In this document: in pieces, positions 53,346 through 63,233 of the stretch
Numbering within the stretch: the stretch's first letter is position 1
Layout of the letters: the number at the start of each line of letters is the position of its first letter
Source: Microcystis aeruginosa FD4
Lineage (GTDB): Bacteria > Cyanobacteriota > Cyanobacteriia > Cyanobacteriales > Microcystaceae
Assembly (NCBI RefSeq): GCF_009792235.1
Contig: NZ_CP046973.1
Coordinates: forward strand, 186,001-250,000
Reading direction: 5' to 3'
DNA length: 64,000 nucleotides
Translations under genes and position numbers: made by a program
The notes under the pieces: generated by a model
The model's input: only the letters and a program-made list of their open reading frames with translations
The model's database searches: none
Told to the model about the DNA's origin: nothing

Positions 53346-54239
53346 TTGCCTCCTTCTAACGCCAAAATTATTTTTATCTTAACTATCGGTGTGGTGTCGG
53401 TTTCTGCATCGGCAATTTTTATCCGGTTAGCGATCGAAGCGGTAGGTAATGCTACGATCGCATTTAGTTTATTTTTAGCGACTTCTCGTCTGATATTGGC
53501 TTCTGTTGTCCTAATTCCGAACTGGTTGACCTTATCACGCCAAAAAGTCCCTATTCAAGCCTATTATTACGCAGTGGGGGCAGGATTTTGTTTAGCTCTC
53601 CATTTTGCTACTTGGATTACTTCTCTATCCTACACCTCGATCGCCGCTTCTACCACTTTAGTCACCACTAATCCTCTCTGGGTTTCTCTGTTGGGTTGGT
53701 GGTGGTTTCGAGAAAAACCGAGCAAATTAACTTTTATCGGCATTTTTGTGGCTCTAACGGGGGGATTATTGATTGTTTTAGCCCATCGAGAGGTCAGTAG
53801 TTCTTATCCTAACCCTTTATTGGGTAATAGCTTGGCTTTAATTGGGGCAATTCTCGTTAGTGGTTATATTCTCCTCGGACGAGAAGCACAAAGAAAGGGC
53901 TTAAATATTAAGAATTATATAACTGTAGCCTACACTACCGCAGGATTAGCTTTATTACCTTCTATTTTTTTATTCGGTCAAGGTTACGAAAGCTATCCCT
54001 TATCCGTGTATGTTTATGTGTTAATGATGGCGATTTTTCCGCAATTAATCGGTCATACTAGCTTTAACTGGGCTTTGCGATGGGTAGCACCGACAATAGT
54101 AACCATGGTAATTTTATTAGAGCCAATCGCCGCTAGTCTTTTAGGACTGTTCATTTTTGGTGAAATACCCCCCCAAGAAGTCATTTATGGCGGATTAATT
54201 CTGTTAATCGGCGTAGGCATTGCTATTTTGGGGGGATAA
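53346..54239 (+). CDS. DMT-family (EamA) transporter
   Basis: A 297-residue membrane protein with ten helices in two homologous EamA halves (LHFATWITSLSYTSIAASTT in the first, GHTSFNWALRWVAPTIVTMV in the second). Such transporters export amino acids or other metabolites. Substrate unknown. The ATG at 53346 is used. Confidence 0.9.
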   Translation: MPPSNAKIIFILTIGVVSVSASAIFIRLAIEAVGNATIAFSLFLATSRLILASVVLIPNWLTLSRQKVPIQAYYYAVGAGFCLALHFATWITSLSYTSIAASTTLVTTNPLWVSLLGWWWFREKPSKLTFIGIFVALTGGLLIVLAHREVSSSYPNPLLGNSLALIGAILVSGYILLGREAQRKGLNIKNYITVAYTTAGLALLPSIFLFGQGYESYPLSVYVYVLMMAIFPQLIGHTSFNWALRWVAPTIVTMVILLEPIAASLLGLFIFGEIPPQEVIYGGLILLIGVGIAILGG

Positions 54240-54488
54240 GCTGTTAGTGTATCTAATATTACTGGTTAATTGTGATCTTGATCGCGGATGATGATCACAG
54301 ACAAACAGTAGATTAGTATACAATGCTAACTGCATGAGAGTTTAGACAATCTAACTCACTTGAGCAATAGGGTTTTCGGGGAATTAATTCCCTGACTAGA
54401 GTTAGAAATATTCCATCATCTGGGTACTCTGTAGTTGAGAGATAAAAAAAGCCAGTGGTTTTCAGGAAAAACTTGGGGGGGGTGAAAA

Positions 54489-55040
54489 GTGAAATCAAAA
54501 GGAAAGGGGATACAGTCAAAACTGCCTTCGTCCGAGTCGGGTTTCTCGATGTTAGAAGTGATAATTGCCATTTTGACTATTACCGCTTTCTTAACAGGAA
54601 CCTTACAGTTAATGGCAGTGGATGCCTTATATAGAGTCCGGGCAGAAAGACAATCTCGAGCTAACTTTTGGATACAAAAAGATTTTGAGGATGTCAAATA
54701 TTTAGCTTCGAATGTGGATACCAAATTTGTCAGTTCAGATGTATGTACAAATATCAATCAGGGTTATGCCACAGCCTTAAGAAGACAACTAACAGATACT
54801 CCCCCCCCGGCCGACCCTCCGAAGGAAAAATTAGAAGCAACAGAAGAAATTGTCGGTAAAAAATATTCTCTCTATCGGACTTTTGATATTACTAACCAAT
54901 CGAATAATCCCCATCGCCTTCGTATTGATTATCGAGTCGAAGCAAAAGATCAAACTCCTAAAGATTACCCCAACCAAGAAAATGTTATTGCCAAAAGTTC
55001 TGTCGAGGTGATTCCCGATGCGTCGTTTAACTGTCCATAA
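54489..55040 (+). CDS. Type IV pilin-like protein (pseudopilin)
   Basis: A 183-residue prepilin starting with a GTG at 54489. The cleavage site is SESGFSMLEV (Gly18-Phe19) with Glu at +5 and a hydrophobic helix IIAILTITAFLTGTLQLMAV. The soluble part has one cysteine pair (C76, C182 approx). The neighbour is another prepilin, and the arrangement resembles the Hps polysaccharide-secretion pseudopilins of filamentous cyanobacteria; this is an analogy only. Confidence 0.85.
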   Translation: MKSKGKGIQSKLPSSESGFSMLEVIIAILTITAFLTGTLQLMAVDALYRVRAERQSRANFWIQKDFEDVKYLASNVDTKFVSSDVCTNINQGYATALRRQLTDTPPPADPPKEKLEATEEIVGKKYSLYRTFDITNQSNNPHRLRIDYRVEAKDQTPKDYPNQENVIAKSSVEVIPDASFNCP

Positions 55041-55644
55041 AAATCAGGGTTTTACCCTGTTAGAAATTTTGGTAGCTTTGGCAATTACGGGAGTTCTTGC
55101 CGCCTTAACTGGACCTAATTTATTAGCTTGGTTAAATAGCAATAAAGTCCAAGAAGCCACCGATTCTATACAATCAGCGCTACGGGATGCCCAAAGACAA
55201 GCTATCCGTCGAGGGAGAAGTTGCACGATTAATTTTACTGAAGGGACTGGCACTCCCAAGGTTTACTCGCAAATAACCGCCAGTGAAGCAGGTTGTTTAG
55301 TGGCGACTAATACTAACGCGAGTTCCTTAAGTCTGCCGGAGGAAGTATTTATGGTGGTGAGTAATTTTCCGAAATTTCCCCCTGTGAGTGGCAGTCCGGG
55401 GATTCGCTTTTCTTTTCGGGGTCATGTGCCGGGGTTAACCTTTGCTCCGCCTGGTGGTCCAGCGATAATCGTATTATATCCCGCCGCCAATGCCTCCGCC
55501 GATCCCTATCCCAAGCAAGAAAAAAAATGTCTAGTTATTGCTTCTCTGCTAGGAATAGTTAAACAAGGTACTTATAACGGCGATCCTCTAGGTACGCTCA
55601 ATGCCAATAATTGTCAAATCCGTCTTGATGGAACTGAACCCTAG
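55018..55644 (+). CDS. GspH/FimT-type prepilin
   Basis: A 208-residue prepilin: cleavage NQGFTLLEI (Gly11-Phe12) with Glu at +5, hydrophobic LVALAITGVLAALTGPNLLA, then the GspH-type DAQRQAIRRGRSCTINF. It overlaps the preceding prepilin gene by 23 bases, so both are made together. Followed directly by a G-rich array. Confidence 0.88.
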   Translation: MRRLTVHKNQGFTLLEILVALAITGVLAALTGPNLLAWLNSNKVQEATDSIQSALRDAQRQAIRRGRSCTINFTEGTGTPKVYSQITASEAGCLVATNTNASSLSLPEEVFMVVSNFPKFPPVSGSPGIRFSFRGHVPGLTFAPPGGPAIIVLYPAANASADPYPKQEKKCLVIASLLGIVKQGTYNGDPLGTLNANNCQIRLDGTEP

Positions 55645-55647
55645 ATT

Positions 55648-55866
55648 AGGGGAGATGGGGAGATGGGGAGATGGGGAGATGGGGAAATGGGGAGATGGGG
55701 AGATGGGGAGATGGGGAAATGGGGAGATGGGGAGATGGGGAGATGGGGAGATGGGGAAATGGGGAGATGGGGAGATGGGGAGATGGGGAAATGGGGAGAT
55801 GGGGAATTCAACTAATACCCCAAAACCCCAAAACCCTAACACCCCAAAACCCCAACCCCTAACCCC
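55648..55866. repeat. GGGGAGATG tandem array and CCCCAAAACCC repeats
   Basis: About 55648-55805 has GGGGAGATG/GGGGAAATG 9-bp units, then AATACCCCAAAACCCCAAAA and AACACCCCAAAACCCCAACC at 55814-55860. The adjoining minus-strand gene uses the last bases of this array for its final residues. Confidence 0.93.
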
Positions 55867-56257
55867 CAAATCCTAACTTTTGATTGCTCAGAAATAGTCG
55901 TAATTTCAATAAACTGAGAGTTTGACCGAGATTGAGGGGAAGGAGAGAAATGCCTTCTAACCGCGATTGTAACCAACCATCGCCCCAATACCATTCGTGA
56001 TAGCCATCGATAGCTTGACTCAAAAGCAAGCGTAAACACTGGTCATTGGCCAATAAAACCTGATGTTGTACGGGAATTAAACCTAACCAAGAGGTAAAAG
56101 TCAAACCTTCCTCTAATTTATCGGGTAGATTAGGCGAGAGCATTTGCGGCCACAGCCATTGACGGAGATGAGCAGTTTTGAGCAAACTATCCCGGATAGC
56201 CTGTTCACTGGCCGAGATTTCGATACGCAGCTGACTTTGTTGAAAATTGCCGAACAT
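55859..56257 (-). CDS. SRPBCC-like conserved cyanobacterial protein
   Basis: A 132-residue protein: QSQLRIEISASEQAIRDSLL, RQWLWPQMLSPNLPDKLEEG, and GYHEWYWGDGWLQSRLEGIS look like the strand-helix layout of SRPBCC ligand-binding folds. No residue identifies a ligand. The last five residues (LGFGG) come from the repeat, which may have replaced the real end. Confidence 0.65.
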   Translation of the reverse strand: MFGNFQQSQLRIEISASEQAIRDSLLKTAHLRQWLWPQMLSPNLPDKLEEGLTFTSWLGLIPVQHQVLLANDQCLRLLLSQAIDGYHEWYWGDGWLQSRLEGISLLPLNLGQTLSLLKLRLFLSNQKLGFGG

Positions 56258-56341
56258 ATGATTGTCTGATAATTTTTGTTAAGTTAGTTAAAGAATAACT
56301 AAAAATCGGGACAGCGTTTTCCAAGGATAACAGTAAGTAGT

Positions 56342-57256
56342 ATGGCAGATAAATTAATCCGCGCCACGGCCGCCGATGGGGGAATTAGAGTAGTAGGAGT
56401 GATTACCACTCGTTTAACCGAAGAAGCTCGCCAAAGACATCAATTATCTAACGTAGCCACCGCCGCTCTCGGTCGCACGATGGCATCGGCTTTACTCTTG
56501 GCTTCCAGTTTAAAAAAACCCGGTTCTAGGATCAATATTCGCATTAAAGGCGACGGTCCCTTGGGTGGGGTCTTGGTTGATGCCGGACTCGATGGCACGG
56601 TGCGGGGTTATGTGGACTGTCCCCAGGTGGAATTACTCCCCAATGCTAAGGGTAAATTAGATGTGGGTCGCGCCGTCGGTGACAAGGGTTATGTGCGGGT
56701 CTTGCGGGAAGAAAAAGGTGAGGAGAGAAATGAACTTCAAGAAAGCATAGTGGAAATAGTTTCTGGGGAAGTGGGGGAAGATATCGCCTACTACTTGGAC
56801 CAATCGGAACAAATTCCCTCCGCTTTGCAAGTGGGGGTTTTTGTCGGTACGACCACAGGAGTAACGGCTGCTGGGGGAATTTTATTACAAGTTCTCTCTA
56901 AAGAAGCGTCCCGGGATGAGGTCTTGGTGGCTCGTTTAGAGTCGAGATTGCGAAAATTAACGGGATTTACGCCCCTTTTACGGGCAGGAAAAGGACTAGA
57001 AGATATTTTTCAGGAACTTCTCGGAGATATGGGTCTAGAAATTTTTCCAGCTGTGCAGATGCTGCGTTTTGATTGTGATTGCTCTTTTGAACGGGCCTTA
57101 GGAGCTTTAAAATTTTTAGGGGTCGATGAATTAAAAGACATTATCGAAAAGGATAAACAAGCGGAAGCCGTCTGTGAGTTTTGTCGGGAAGTGTATAATG
57201 CCAACGAGAGACAATTAATCGAATTAGTCGAGTCTCTACAGGCTGAATCTTGCTGA
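56342..57256 (+). CDS. hslO: Redox-regulated chaperone Hsp33
   Basis: A 304-residue chaperone activated by oxidation. The zinc-binding thiols are FDCDCSFERAL and VCEFCREVYN near the C-terminus, in CxC-CxxC order. The N-terminal core LIRATAADGGIRVVGVITTR is the family start. Single gene; 304 residues is a normal length. Confidence 0.95.
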   Translation: MADKLIRATAADGGIRVVGVITTRLTEEARQRHQLSNVATAALGRTMASALLLASSLKKPGSRINIRIKGDGPLGGVLVDAGLDGTVRGYVDCPQVELLPNAKGKLDVGRAVGDKGYVRVLREEKGEERNELQESIVEIVSGEVGEDIAYYLDQSEQIPSALQVGVFVGTTTGVTAAGGILLQVLSKEASRDEVLVARLESRLRKLTGFTPLLRAGKGLEDIFQELLGDMGLEIFPAVQMLRFDCDCSFERALGALKFLGVDELKDIIEKDKQAEAVCEFCREVYNANERQLIELVESLQAESC

Positions 57257-57319
57257 GAAGTTGGGCAATGAGCGCCATTAGGGTAAAATCTATCTAAAAT
57301 ATCTGCCGGGGAGTCGTGA

Positions 57320-59275
57320 ATGTTTAAAGGAAAAGAATTAACCGAAAATCTAGTCAAACGAGAATCGATTGACTCCCTGACTCGTTGGCCAGAGAAAACT
57401 AAGTCTTTTCTTTTTCTCTTTTGGTACCGATACCAGCATCGTTTCACTTGGAAAGTTTGGGCGGCTTTATTTGTGGTGGTCTTTGGTGGTGTTGGCTTTC
57501 TGGCCACTTGGCAGTTATTAAATATGCAGAAGTCGCCCAATTGTCCGAAAATCTTCTGGCCTATTGCTTCTGCCTCCCTGCGTCTCTACTGCGCTCAACT
57601 TTCCGCCGATAGTCGCACCGTGGAAGGTTTACTCGCAGCAATTGCCCTGGTGGAAGCTTTACCCGAAGACCATCCCTTGCGATCGCAAGTTAATCAACAG
57701 TTGGAAGAATGGGCGCGAGATATCCTGAATTTGGCTGAAAAAGACTATCAAGCGGGAAATTTAGAGCAAGCGATCGCTAAAGCTCGTCAAATCCCCAATA
57801 ATATGGCAGTAGCGGCAATTATTGAAGAAAGAATCGCTAAGTGGCAAGAAACTTGGACGGAAGGCAACGAGATCTTAAGCAAACTAGAGGAAAATCTCCG
57901 CGCTTCCAACTGGAATCAATCTTTCCGTCTAGCAGTGGATTTATTGAACTTAAATAACGAATATTGGGCAACGGTTAAGTATAATGAAGCGATTGCGAAA
58001 ATTACCGTCGCCCGGGAAGATAGCAGTAAATTAGATAATGCCTTTAATCTCTTTGCCCGGGGCGGTCTCGACAATTGGTTGAAAGTCATCGAAGAAGCTA
58101 GAAAAATTCAAGCCAGCAGTTATGCCTATCAAGAGGCACAAAAATTAATCGGGAAAACCGAGGATAAACTAAAAGAATACGCCGAAAGATTAATTGAGCG
58201 GAAGCAATGGCAAGCTCTCCGGGATTTGGCTAACCAAACCCCCAAAGACCTCAAAATTAAAGAAGATGTCACCGATTGGTCTCTCTTGTCCACAGCGGCC
58301 TTAGATGGGGAAACTGGCACGGTGGAGGGATTAGAAGCTGGCATCTTGGGACTAGAACAAATCGACGCTTCTCGACCCCTCCATCAAACAGCCCTAGCTA
58401 TGAGGGAGCGCTGGCAGTTACAGGTACAGGATCTAAAAATATTGTCTGAGGCTAGAGATTTAGCACAAGCAGGTACAATCGAGCAGTATAGCGCCGCTAT
58501 CGCGAAAGCGGGCGAGGTTCCCCGTAATAATCCCCTCTGGTCGCAAGCACAGCAGGAAATTGGCTCTTGGAATCGTCAAATACAAGTCATTGAAGACCGA
58601 CCGATTTTAGAACGGGCGCGGGAAATAGCTCTCCCTGGCGATATTAACTCTCTCAGTAACGCTATTATTCAGGCGCGAGCAATCGCTAACAATCGGGCCT
58701 TATACAGAGATGCTCAACGGGAAATTGGCGGCTGGCAAGCGCGGATTGAACGCATGGAGGATCAACCTATTTTAGATCAGGCTCAAGCTTTGGCCAATCT
58801 CAAAGACTATAGCACAGCGATCGAAACTGCCAATCAAATTCCCCCCAGTCGCGCTCTTTCTGCGGAAGCGTCCCAAAATATCCGTCGTTGGCGCCGAGAG
58901 TTGCGGGCCCGTCAAAATCTCCAGCAGGCTAATCAATTAGCGGCGATGGGAACCGCAGAAGGTTTAACCCGAGCGATTGCTTTAGTTACCAATATTTCCA
59001 CTAAAACTGATGCGGGTGTGCAACGGAGTGAATTGCTGGAACGTTGGAGTTATCAGCTTTTGTCTTTAGCCACGGACCAAGCTAATAATGGCCGTTATCT
59101 GGAAGCTATTCGCCTTGCTGAATCCGTATCCCCCGAAAGTACCGCTTACAGTTCGGCTCGCTCCCAAATGCAAGGCTGGCGCAATATTCTCCAACCTCCG
59201 GCCCCAGCGCCAATAGTTGAATCGACTCCCCTTTCCCCGGAGTCCCCGCTCGAAGCACCAAGTCCGGGTCAATAA
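57320..59275 (+). CDS. Single-pass protein with helical repeats
   Basis: A 651-residue protein: one membrane helix (WKVWAALFVVVFGGVGFLAT, about 47-66), followed by about eight helical repeats of roughly 60-75 residues with signatures such as AIAKARQIPNN, AIIQARAIANN and AIETANQIPPS, each ending near IxxW. The end is Pro/Ser-rich. These resemble TPR-like scaffold proteins of cyanobacteria. No enzyme motif is seen. The ATG at 57320 lies 63 bases after hslO, so co-transcription is possible. Confidence 0.7.
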   Translation: MFKGKELTENLVKRESIDSLTRWPEKTKSFLFLFWYRYQHRFTWKVWAALFVVVFGGVGFLATWQLLNMQKSPNCPKIFWPIASASLRLYCAQLSADSRTVEGLLAAIALVEALPEDHPLRSQVNQQLEEWARDILNLAEKDYQAGNLEQAIAKARQIPNNMAVAAIIEERIAKWQETWTEGNEILSKLEENLRASNWNQSFRLAVDLLNLNNEYWATVKYNEAIAKITVAREDSSKLDNAFNLFARGGLDNWLKVIEEARKIQASSYAYQEAQKLIGKTEDKLKEYAERLIERKQWQALRDLANQTPKDLKIKEDVTDWSLLSTAALDGETGTVEGLEAGILGLEQIDASRPLHQTALAMRERWQLQVQDLKILSEARDLAQAGTIEQYSAAIAKAGEVPRNNPLWSQAQQEIGSWNRQIQVIEDRPILERAREIALPGDINSLSNAIIQARAIANNRALYRDAQREIGGWQARIERMEDQPILDQAQALANLKDYSTAIETANQIPPSRALSAEASQNIRRWRRELRARQNLQQANQLAAMGTAEGLTRAIALVTNISTKTDAGVQRSELLERWSYQLLSLATDQANNGRYLEAIRLAESVSPESTAYSSARSQMQGWRNILQPPAPAPIVESTPLSPESPLEAPSPGQ

Positions 59276-59934
59276 TCAGTTTTAGAGGCTGTTTTTGCCG
59301 TGGATTACCCCTAAAAAAAGTCCCTCATTCCCGGGGGTCTGTTAAGTTAAATCTGTATTATACTAAATCCTGTTTACAAGGTATGGGAGAGCGGGGAGAA
59401 ACAATCCATAACTTGGGAGTTCATCGCACTATTAAAAACCGATTTATACTAAATCCATTGAGTACAGGCTAGTTATGAGGAGAGGCACTCATGCAAGAGG
59501 CAAAAGGCAAAAGGGAATAAATAATCAGTTTTTAATAACTGGATTTAGTATTAGTATAAATTGCCAACAAATAACCAAAGCCAATTTTAAAAAGATAAAA
59601 GGTGTTAAGTAGTCGTGCAAAATTAATTTCCTAGTGAAGATAGGCAAGAGGCAAGAGGCAAGAGCGGGGTTAGATATGTGTAATTAATTTTGCTTAGGTA
59701 CTTATCAATTAAATTAATTAATCAAGCAAAAAACATATCTCCGTAATTTCTATAAACCTCCTGCATAATTAATTTTTGATGGTTCAAAAACAGCAATAGT
59801 AAGGATTAAATAACACAAAATCTTTAAATAGACCATTTAATTGATTATTATTCATTCTTAATTCTCCTGACTACTGACTACTGGCTACTGACTCCTAACC
59901 CTAAAAACGATTTTTGATTTCTGCAAGAGGTCTT
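59276..59934. other. Intergenic region with MITE-like repeat
   Basis: This gap of about 660 bases holds ACTAAATCC repeats, a MITE-like copy at 59446-59551, GGCAAGAGGCAAGAG units (59640-59670), and no gene. The right end carries the promoter of the pentapeptide gene. Confidence 0.6.
59446..59551. repeat. MITE-like repeat, copy B (106 bp)
   Basis: ATACTAAATCCATT at the left and, inverted, ATACTAAATCCAGTT at the right form the terminal inverted repeat. The interior matches the complement of 19352-19434. No target duplication was confirmed. Confidence 0.75.
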
Positions 59935-61146
59935 ATGAGAGCAAATGAGGTACTGGATTTATATGCCAAGGGCAAACGCAATTTCACAGGAGTAAAATTA
60001 AAAGGACAGTGTTTTCACGGACAGAATTTATCGGGGGCTAATTTTAGTAAAGCAGATCTGCGTGGCACTAATTTTCAAGGGGCTATTTTAGAGAGAACTA
60101 AATTTACAGAGGTCAAGGCAGGATTACTAAAGCGCGGTCGGCTACAATTAATTTTAATTTCTTGGTTAATAGCGGCTGTCTGCGGGTTTCTGTGGGGATT
60201 AGCTGGTTATTATCTAGCTTTAATGCTGGTGACAGATGTAACCGAATTTAAAATCATTGCTGCGGTGATAATCACGATTTTATCGCTAATTTACGGAAGA
60301 TTTTATCCTCAGCGAGTTGGGGGATTGCCCTTAGTTTTATCCTTAATTTCTGGGAAAAAAATAAATTTTATCCTAGCAATTTTTATCAGCTTAATTTTAA
60401 CTTTATTGACGGGGATTATATTAGCTTTTCAAGGATTATTAGCAGGAATAGCTGCGGTGAATATAACTTTGTCTATAGCTTGGATTGTTGGGGTTTGTGG
60501 TACTTTATTCACCGCTTATCTGGCCTGGTTATCCCTAGAAGAATCGAGAGAAACGATCACGAAATCCATGGCAATTGCTTTTTTAGCCAGTAAGGGTACA
60601 AATTTTTTCGGGGCAAATCTCCAAGAAGCTGATTTCACGGGAGCGCAGTTAAAAGCCACTGATTTAAGGGCAAAAGACTTAACTAGAACTCGATTTTATC
60701 TGGTATCGGGCATCGAGCGAGCGCGCTGGGAAAAGACAATTTTGGCCGAAGTGGCGATTAGAAATCTTCTGGTTACTGGTCAAGGGGAAAATAAAGCTTA
60801 TATTGGCTATAATTTTCGCGGACTAAATCTTTCTGGGGTTAACTTCAAAAATGCCAACCTGACTAGGGCAAATTTGAGCGAGGCAAATTTAGCCTACGCT
60901 AATCTAGAAGGGGCAAATTTAGCCCATAGTAACGTGATGAGAGCCAATTTACAGGGAGCCACCCTGACGGGTGCTTGTATCGAAGCTTGGAAAATCGCCG
61001 AAAATACCAATTTAGAAGGGGTTGATTGTGATTATATCTATTTAGTCGAGTCCGAGGGAGAGCGCCGTCCGGGTGAGGGAGAATTTGGGGAAGGGGAATT
61101 CCAGCAATTGGCCCTGGAGCAGCGAAAATTGTATATTGACGAATAA
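59935..61146 (+). CDS. Pentapeptide-repeat membrane protein
   Basis: A 403-residue protein starting at the ATG at 59935. The first pentapeptide block (about 35-55; GANFSKADLRGTNFQGAILE) is followed by about five membrane helices (about 70-205; LILISWLIAAVCGFLWGLAG). A second, larger block follows (LNLSGVNFKNANLTRANLSE, then ANLAYANLEGANLAHSNVMR). The end is Glu/Gly-rich. The helices inserted between two repeat blocks are unusual. Role unknown. Confidence 0.82.
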   Translation: MRANEVLDLYAKGKRNFTGVKLKGQCFHGQNLSGANFSKADLRGTNFQGAILERTKFTEVKAGLLKRGRLQLILISWLIAAVCGFLWGLAGYYLALMLVTDVTEFKIIAAVIITILSLIYGRFYPQRVGGLPLVLSLISGKKINFILAIFISLILTLLTGIILAFQGLLAGIAAVNITLSIAWIVGVCGTLFTAYLAWLSLEESRETITKSMAIAFLASKGTNFFGANLQEADFTGAQLKATDLRAKDLTRTRFYLVSGIERARWEKTILAEVAIRNLLVTGQGENKAYIGYNFRGLNLSGVNFKNANLTRANLSEANLAYANLEGANLAHSNVMRANLQGATLTGACIEAWKIAENTNLEGVDCDYIYLVESEGERRPGEGEFGEGEFQQLALEQRKLYIDE

Positions 61147-61389
61147 GATAAATGCTAAGCTGTTCGTGATTTAAATTGCTTGTTGAGACGAGGCAAGAGG
61201 CACTCTTGCAAGAGGCAAGAGGCAACAGTAAAGGGATTGGGGGAGATTCGGCTAATCTAAAAATAAGCGATTTAAATACGTCTTATGCTATACAAAGCGA
61301 AAATTGCGGCACCGAAGCGGACAATTAGAGGGATAATAAGACCAGCCTTAACACCTATCCCCCGACTGGTAACTGATCACTGATAAGCG

Positions 61390-63033
61390 ATGGTGAATAT
61401 TTCTAATCAAGTTATACCCAATCGGGGACTAGCGCCCCTTAGAAAAGTCTCCGATGTCCAAATCCTAGCGGCGATCGATATTGGTACGAATTCGGTTCAC
61501 ATGGTAGTGGTGAAAATTGAACCGTCTTTACCCGCTTTTACGATTATTGCCCGAGAAAAGGATACAGTCCGTCTGGGCGATCGAGATAGGAAAACTGGTA
61601 AATTAACCCTAGTAGCCATGGAAAGAGCGATCGCCGCTTTAAAACGCTGTCACGATCTGGCTATTAGTCTCCATGCGGATCAGATTATCGCCGTTGCCAC
61701 CAGCGCCACCCGGGAAGCGACCAACGGCGACGAATTTTTGGCTTTAATCGAGAAAGAAGTCGGTATTTCTGTAAATCTCATCTCTGGACAGGAGGAAGCG
61801 CGCCGGATTTATCTCGGTGTCGTCTCGGGGATGGATTTCCAAAATCAAGCCCATATTATTATCGATATTGGTGGCGGTTCCACAGAATTAATCTTAGCTG
61901 ATAGTCAAGAAATTCGCTTTCTTAGTAGTACCAAAATCGGCGCGGTGCGTTTGACGCAAGATTTGATCACTACCGATCCCATTAGTACCACAGAATTAGC
62001 CTATTTAAGGGCATACACCAGGGGAATGTTGGAGCGGGCAGTAGAAGAAATTAAACATCATTTACAGGTGGGAGAAGTGCCGCGTTTAGTGGGAACTTCT
62101 GGGACGATCGAAACTTTGATGACTATCCATGCTTGGGAGAAATTGGGGGAAATTCCTAATCCTTTAAATGGCTATCAATTAACCCGTAAAGATGTCAAAG
62201 AATTGGTCAAGCGTTTCGCCACTTTGGACTATCATCAAAGACTGGCAATTCTGGGGATGTCCGATAAACGGGCCGAGATAATTCTAGCTGGTTCGATCGT
62301 GCTTTTGGAAGCGATGACCATGTTAGATGTTGATAAGTTAGTTCTCTGTGAAAGGGCCTTGCGAGAAGGGGTAATCGTCGATTGGATGCTGACGCACGGT
62401 TTAATTGATAATCGGTTACTTTATCAGAGTGAAATCCGTCAGCGCAGTGTCTTGAAAATAGCGAAAAAGTATCAAGTTAATTTAGAATCGGCCGAGAGAA
62501 TAGCGAGATTTTCCCTGTCTTTATTCGAGCAAACGCAAGGACAATTACATTCTTGGAATCAGGAAGCTAAAGATTTATTATGGGCGGCGGCTATACTGCA
62601 TAATAGTGGTTTATATGTTAGTCATGCTGCCCATCATAAACATTCCTATTATTTAATTCGCAATGGTGAACTGTTGGGCTATACGGAAATAGAGTTAGAA
62701 GTTATCGCTAATATCGCTCGTTATCACCGCAAAAGTAAACCGAAGAAAAGGCACGATGATTTTATGAAATTAACTGAATACTATCAGTATATGGTCAGAC
62801 ATCTAAGTGCAATACTGCGCTTGGCTGTGGCTTTAGATCGGCGACAAATAGGAGCGATTAAAAAGATTGAATGTAAGTATGATCCCGAATATAGAACCCT
62901 ACATCTGCATCTTTTTCCCAATAATGCTGAAGATGATTGTGCTTTAGAATTGTGGAGTTTAGACTATAAAAAACCTGTTTTTGAGGAAGAATTTGGGGTG
63001 AAAGTGGTGGCAACTTTGGCATTTTTACCCTGA
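61390..63033 (+). CDS. ppx: Exopolyphosphatase/pppGpp phosphohydrolase (Ppx/GppA family)
   Basis: A 547-residue enzyme of the actin-like ATPase superfamily. Motifs are AAIDIGTNSVHMVV (27-40), TSATREATNG, and IIIDIGGGSTELILA (about 157-171). An HD-type C-terminal domain (SHAAHHKHSYYLI) follows. It hydrolyses polyphosphate or pppGpp; which is preferred cannot be read. The ATG at 61390 is used, with the family N-terminus slightly extended. Confidence 0.92.
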   Translation: MVNISNQVIPNRGLAPLRKVSDVQILAAIDIGTNSVHMVVVKIEPSLPAFTIIAREKDTVRLGDRDRKTGKLTLVAMERAIAALKRCHDLAISLHADQIIAVATSATREATNGDEFLALIEKEVGISVNLISGQEEARRIYLGVVSGMDFQNQAHIIIDIGGGSTELILADSQEIRFLSSTKIGAVRLTQDLITTDPISTTELAYLRAYTRGMLERAVEEIKHHLQVGEVPRLVGTSGTIETLMTIHAWEKLGEIPNPLNGYQLTRKDVKELVKRFATLDYHQRLAILGMSDKRAEIILAGSIVLLEAMTMLDVDKLVLCERALREGVIVDWMLTHGLIDNRLLYQSEIRQRSVLKIAKKYQVNLESAERIARFSLSLFEQTQGQLHSWNQEAKDLLWAAAILHNSGLYVSHAAHHKHSYYLIRNGELLGYTEIELEVIANIARYHRKSKPKKRHDDFMKLTEYYQYMVRHLSAILRLAVALDRRQIGAIKKIECKYDPEYRTLHLHLFPNNAEDDCALELWSLDYKKPVFEEEFGVKVVATLAFLP

Positions 63034-63233
63034 AATCATCAGCGGTGAGTAGCTTGAAATCGGCAAGATTGTAATTTTCGCGACTTGTTAGCGATTATTC
63101 TAGGTCAAGATTATCGACCGAGGTAAATTGATAATTTTTGTTGATAATTAAGTAAGAAAACAGTTAAAAACTGCGAAGTTACTGTTACAATCGAGAAGGA
63201 ATAGGAACGCAGGAAAAAAAGGAGGCGAAAAAC

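Noticed and set aside
54438..54478. A fragment resembling the tnpB AAAAAGCCAGTG-TTTTCAGGAAAAA stretch at 48452
   Set aside because: Only about 25 bases match and no reading frame continues, so it could be coincidence.
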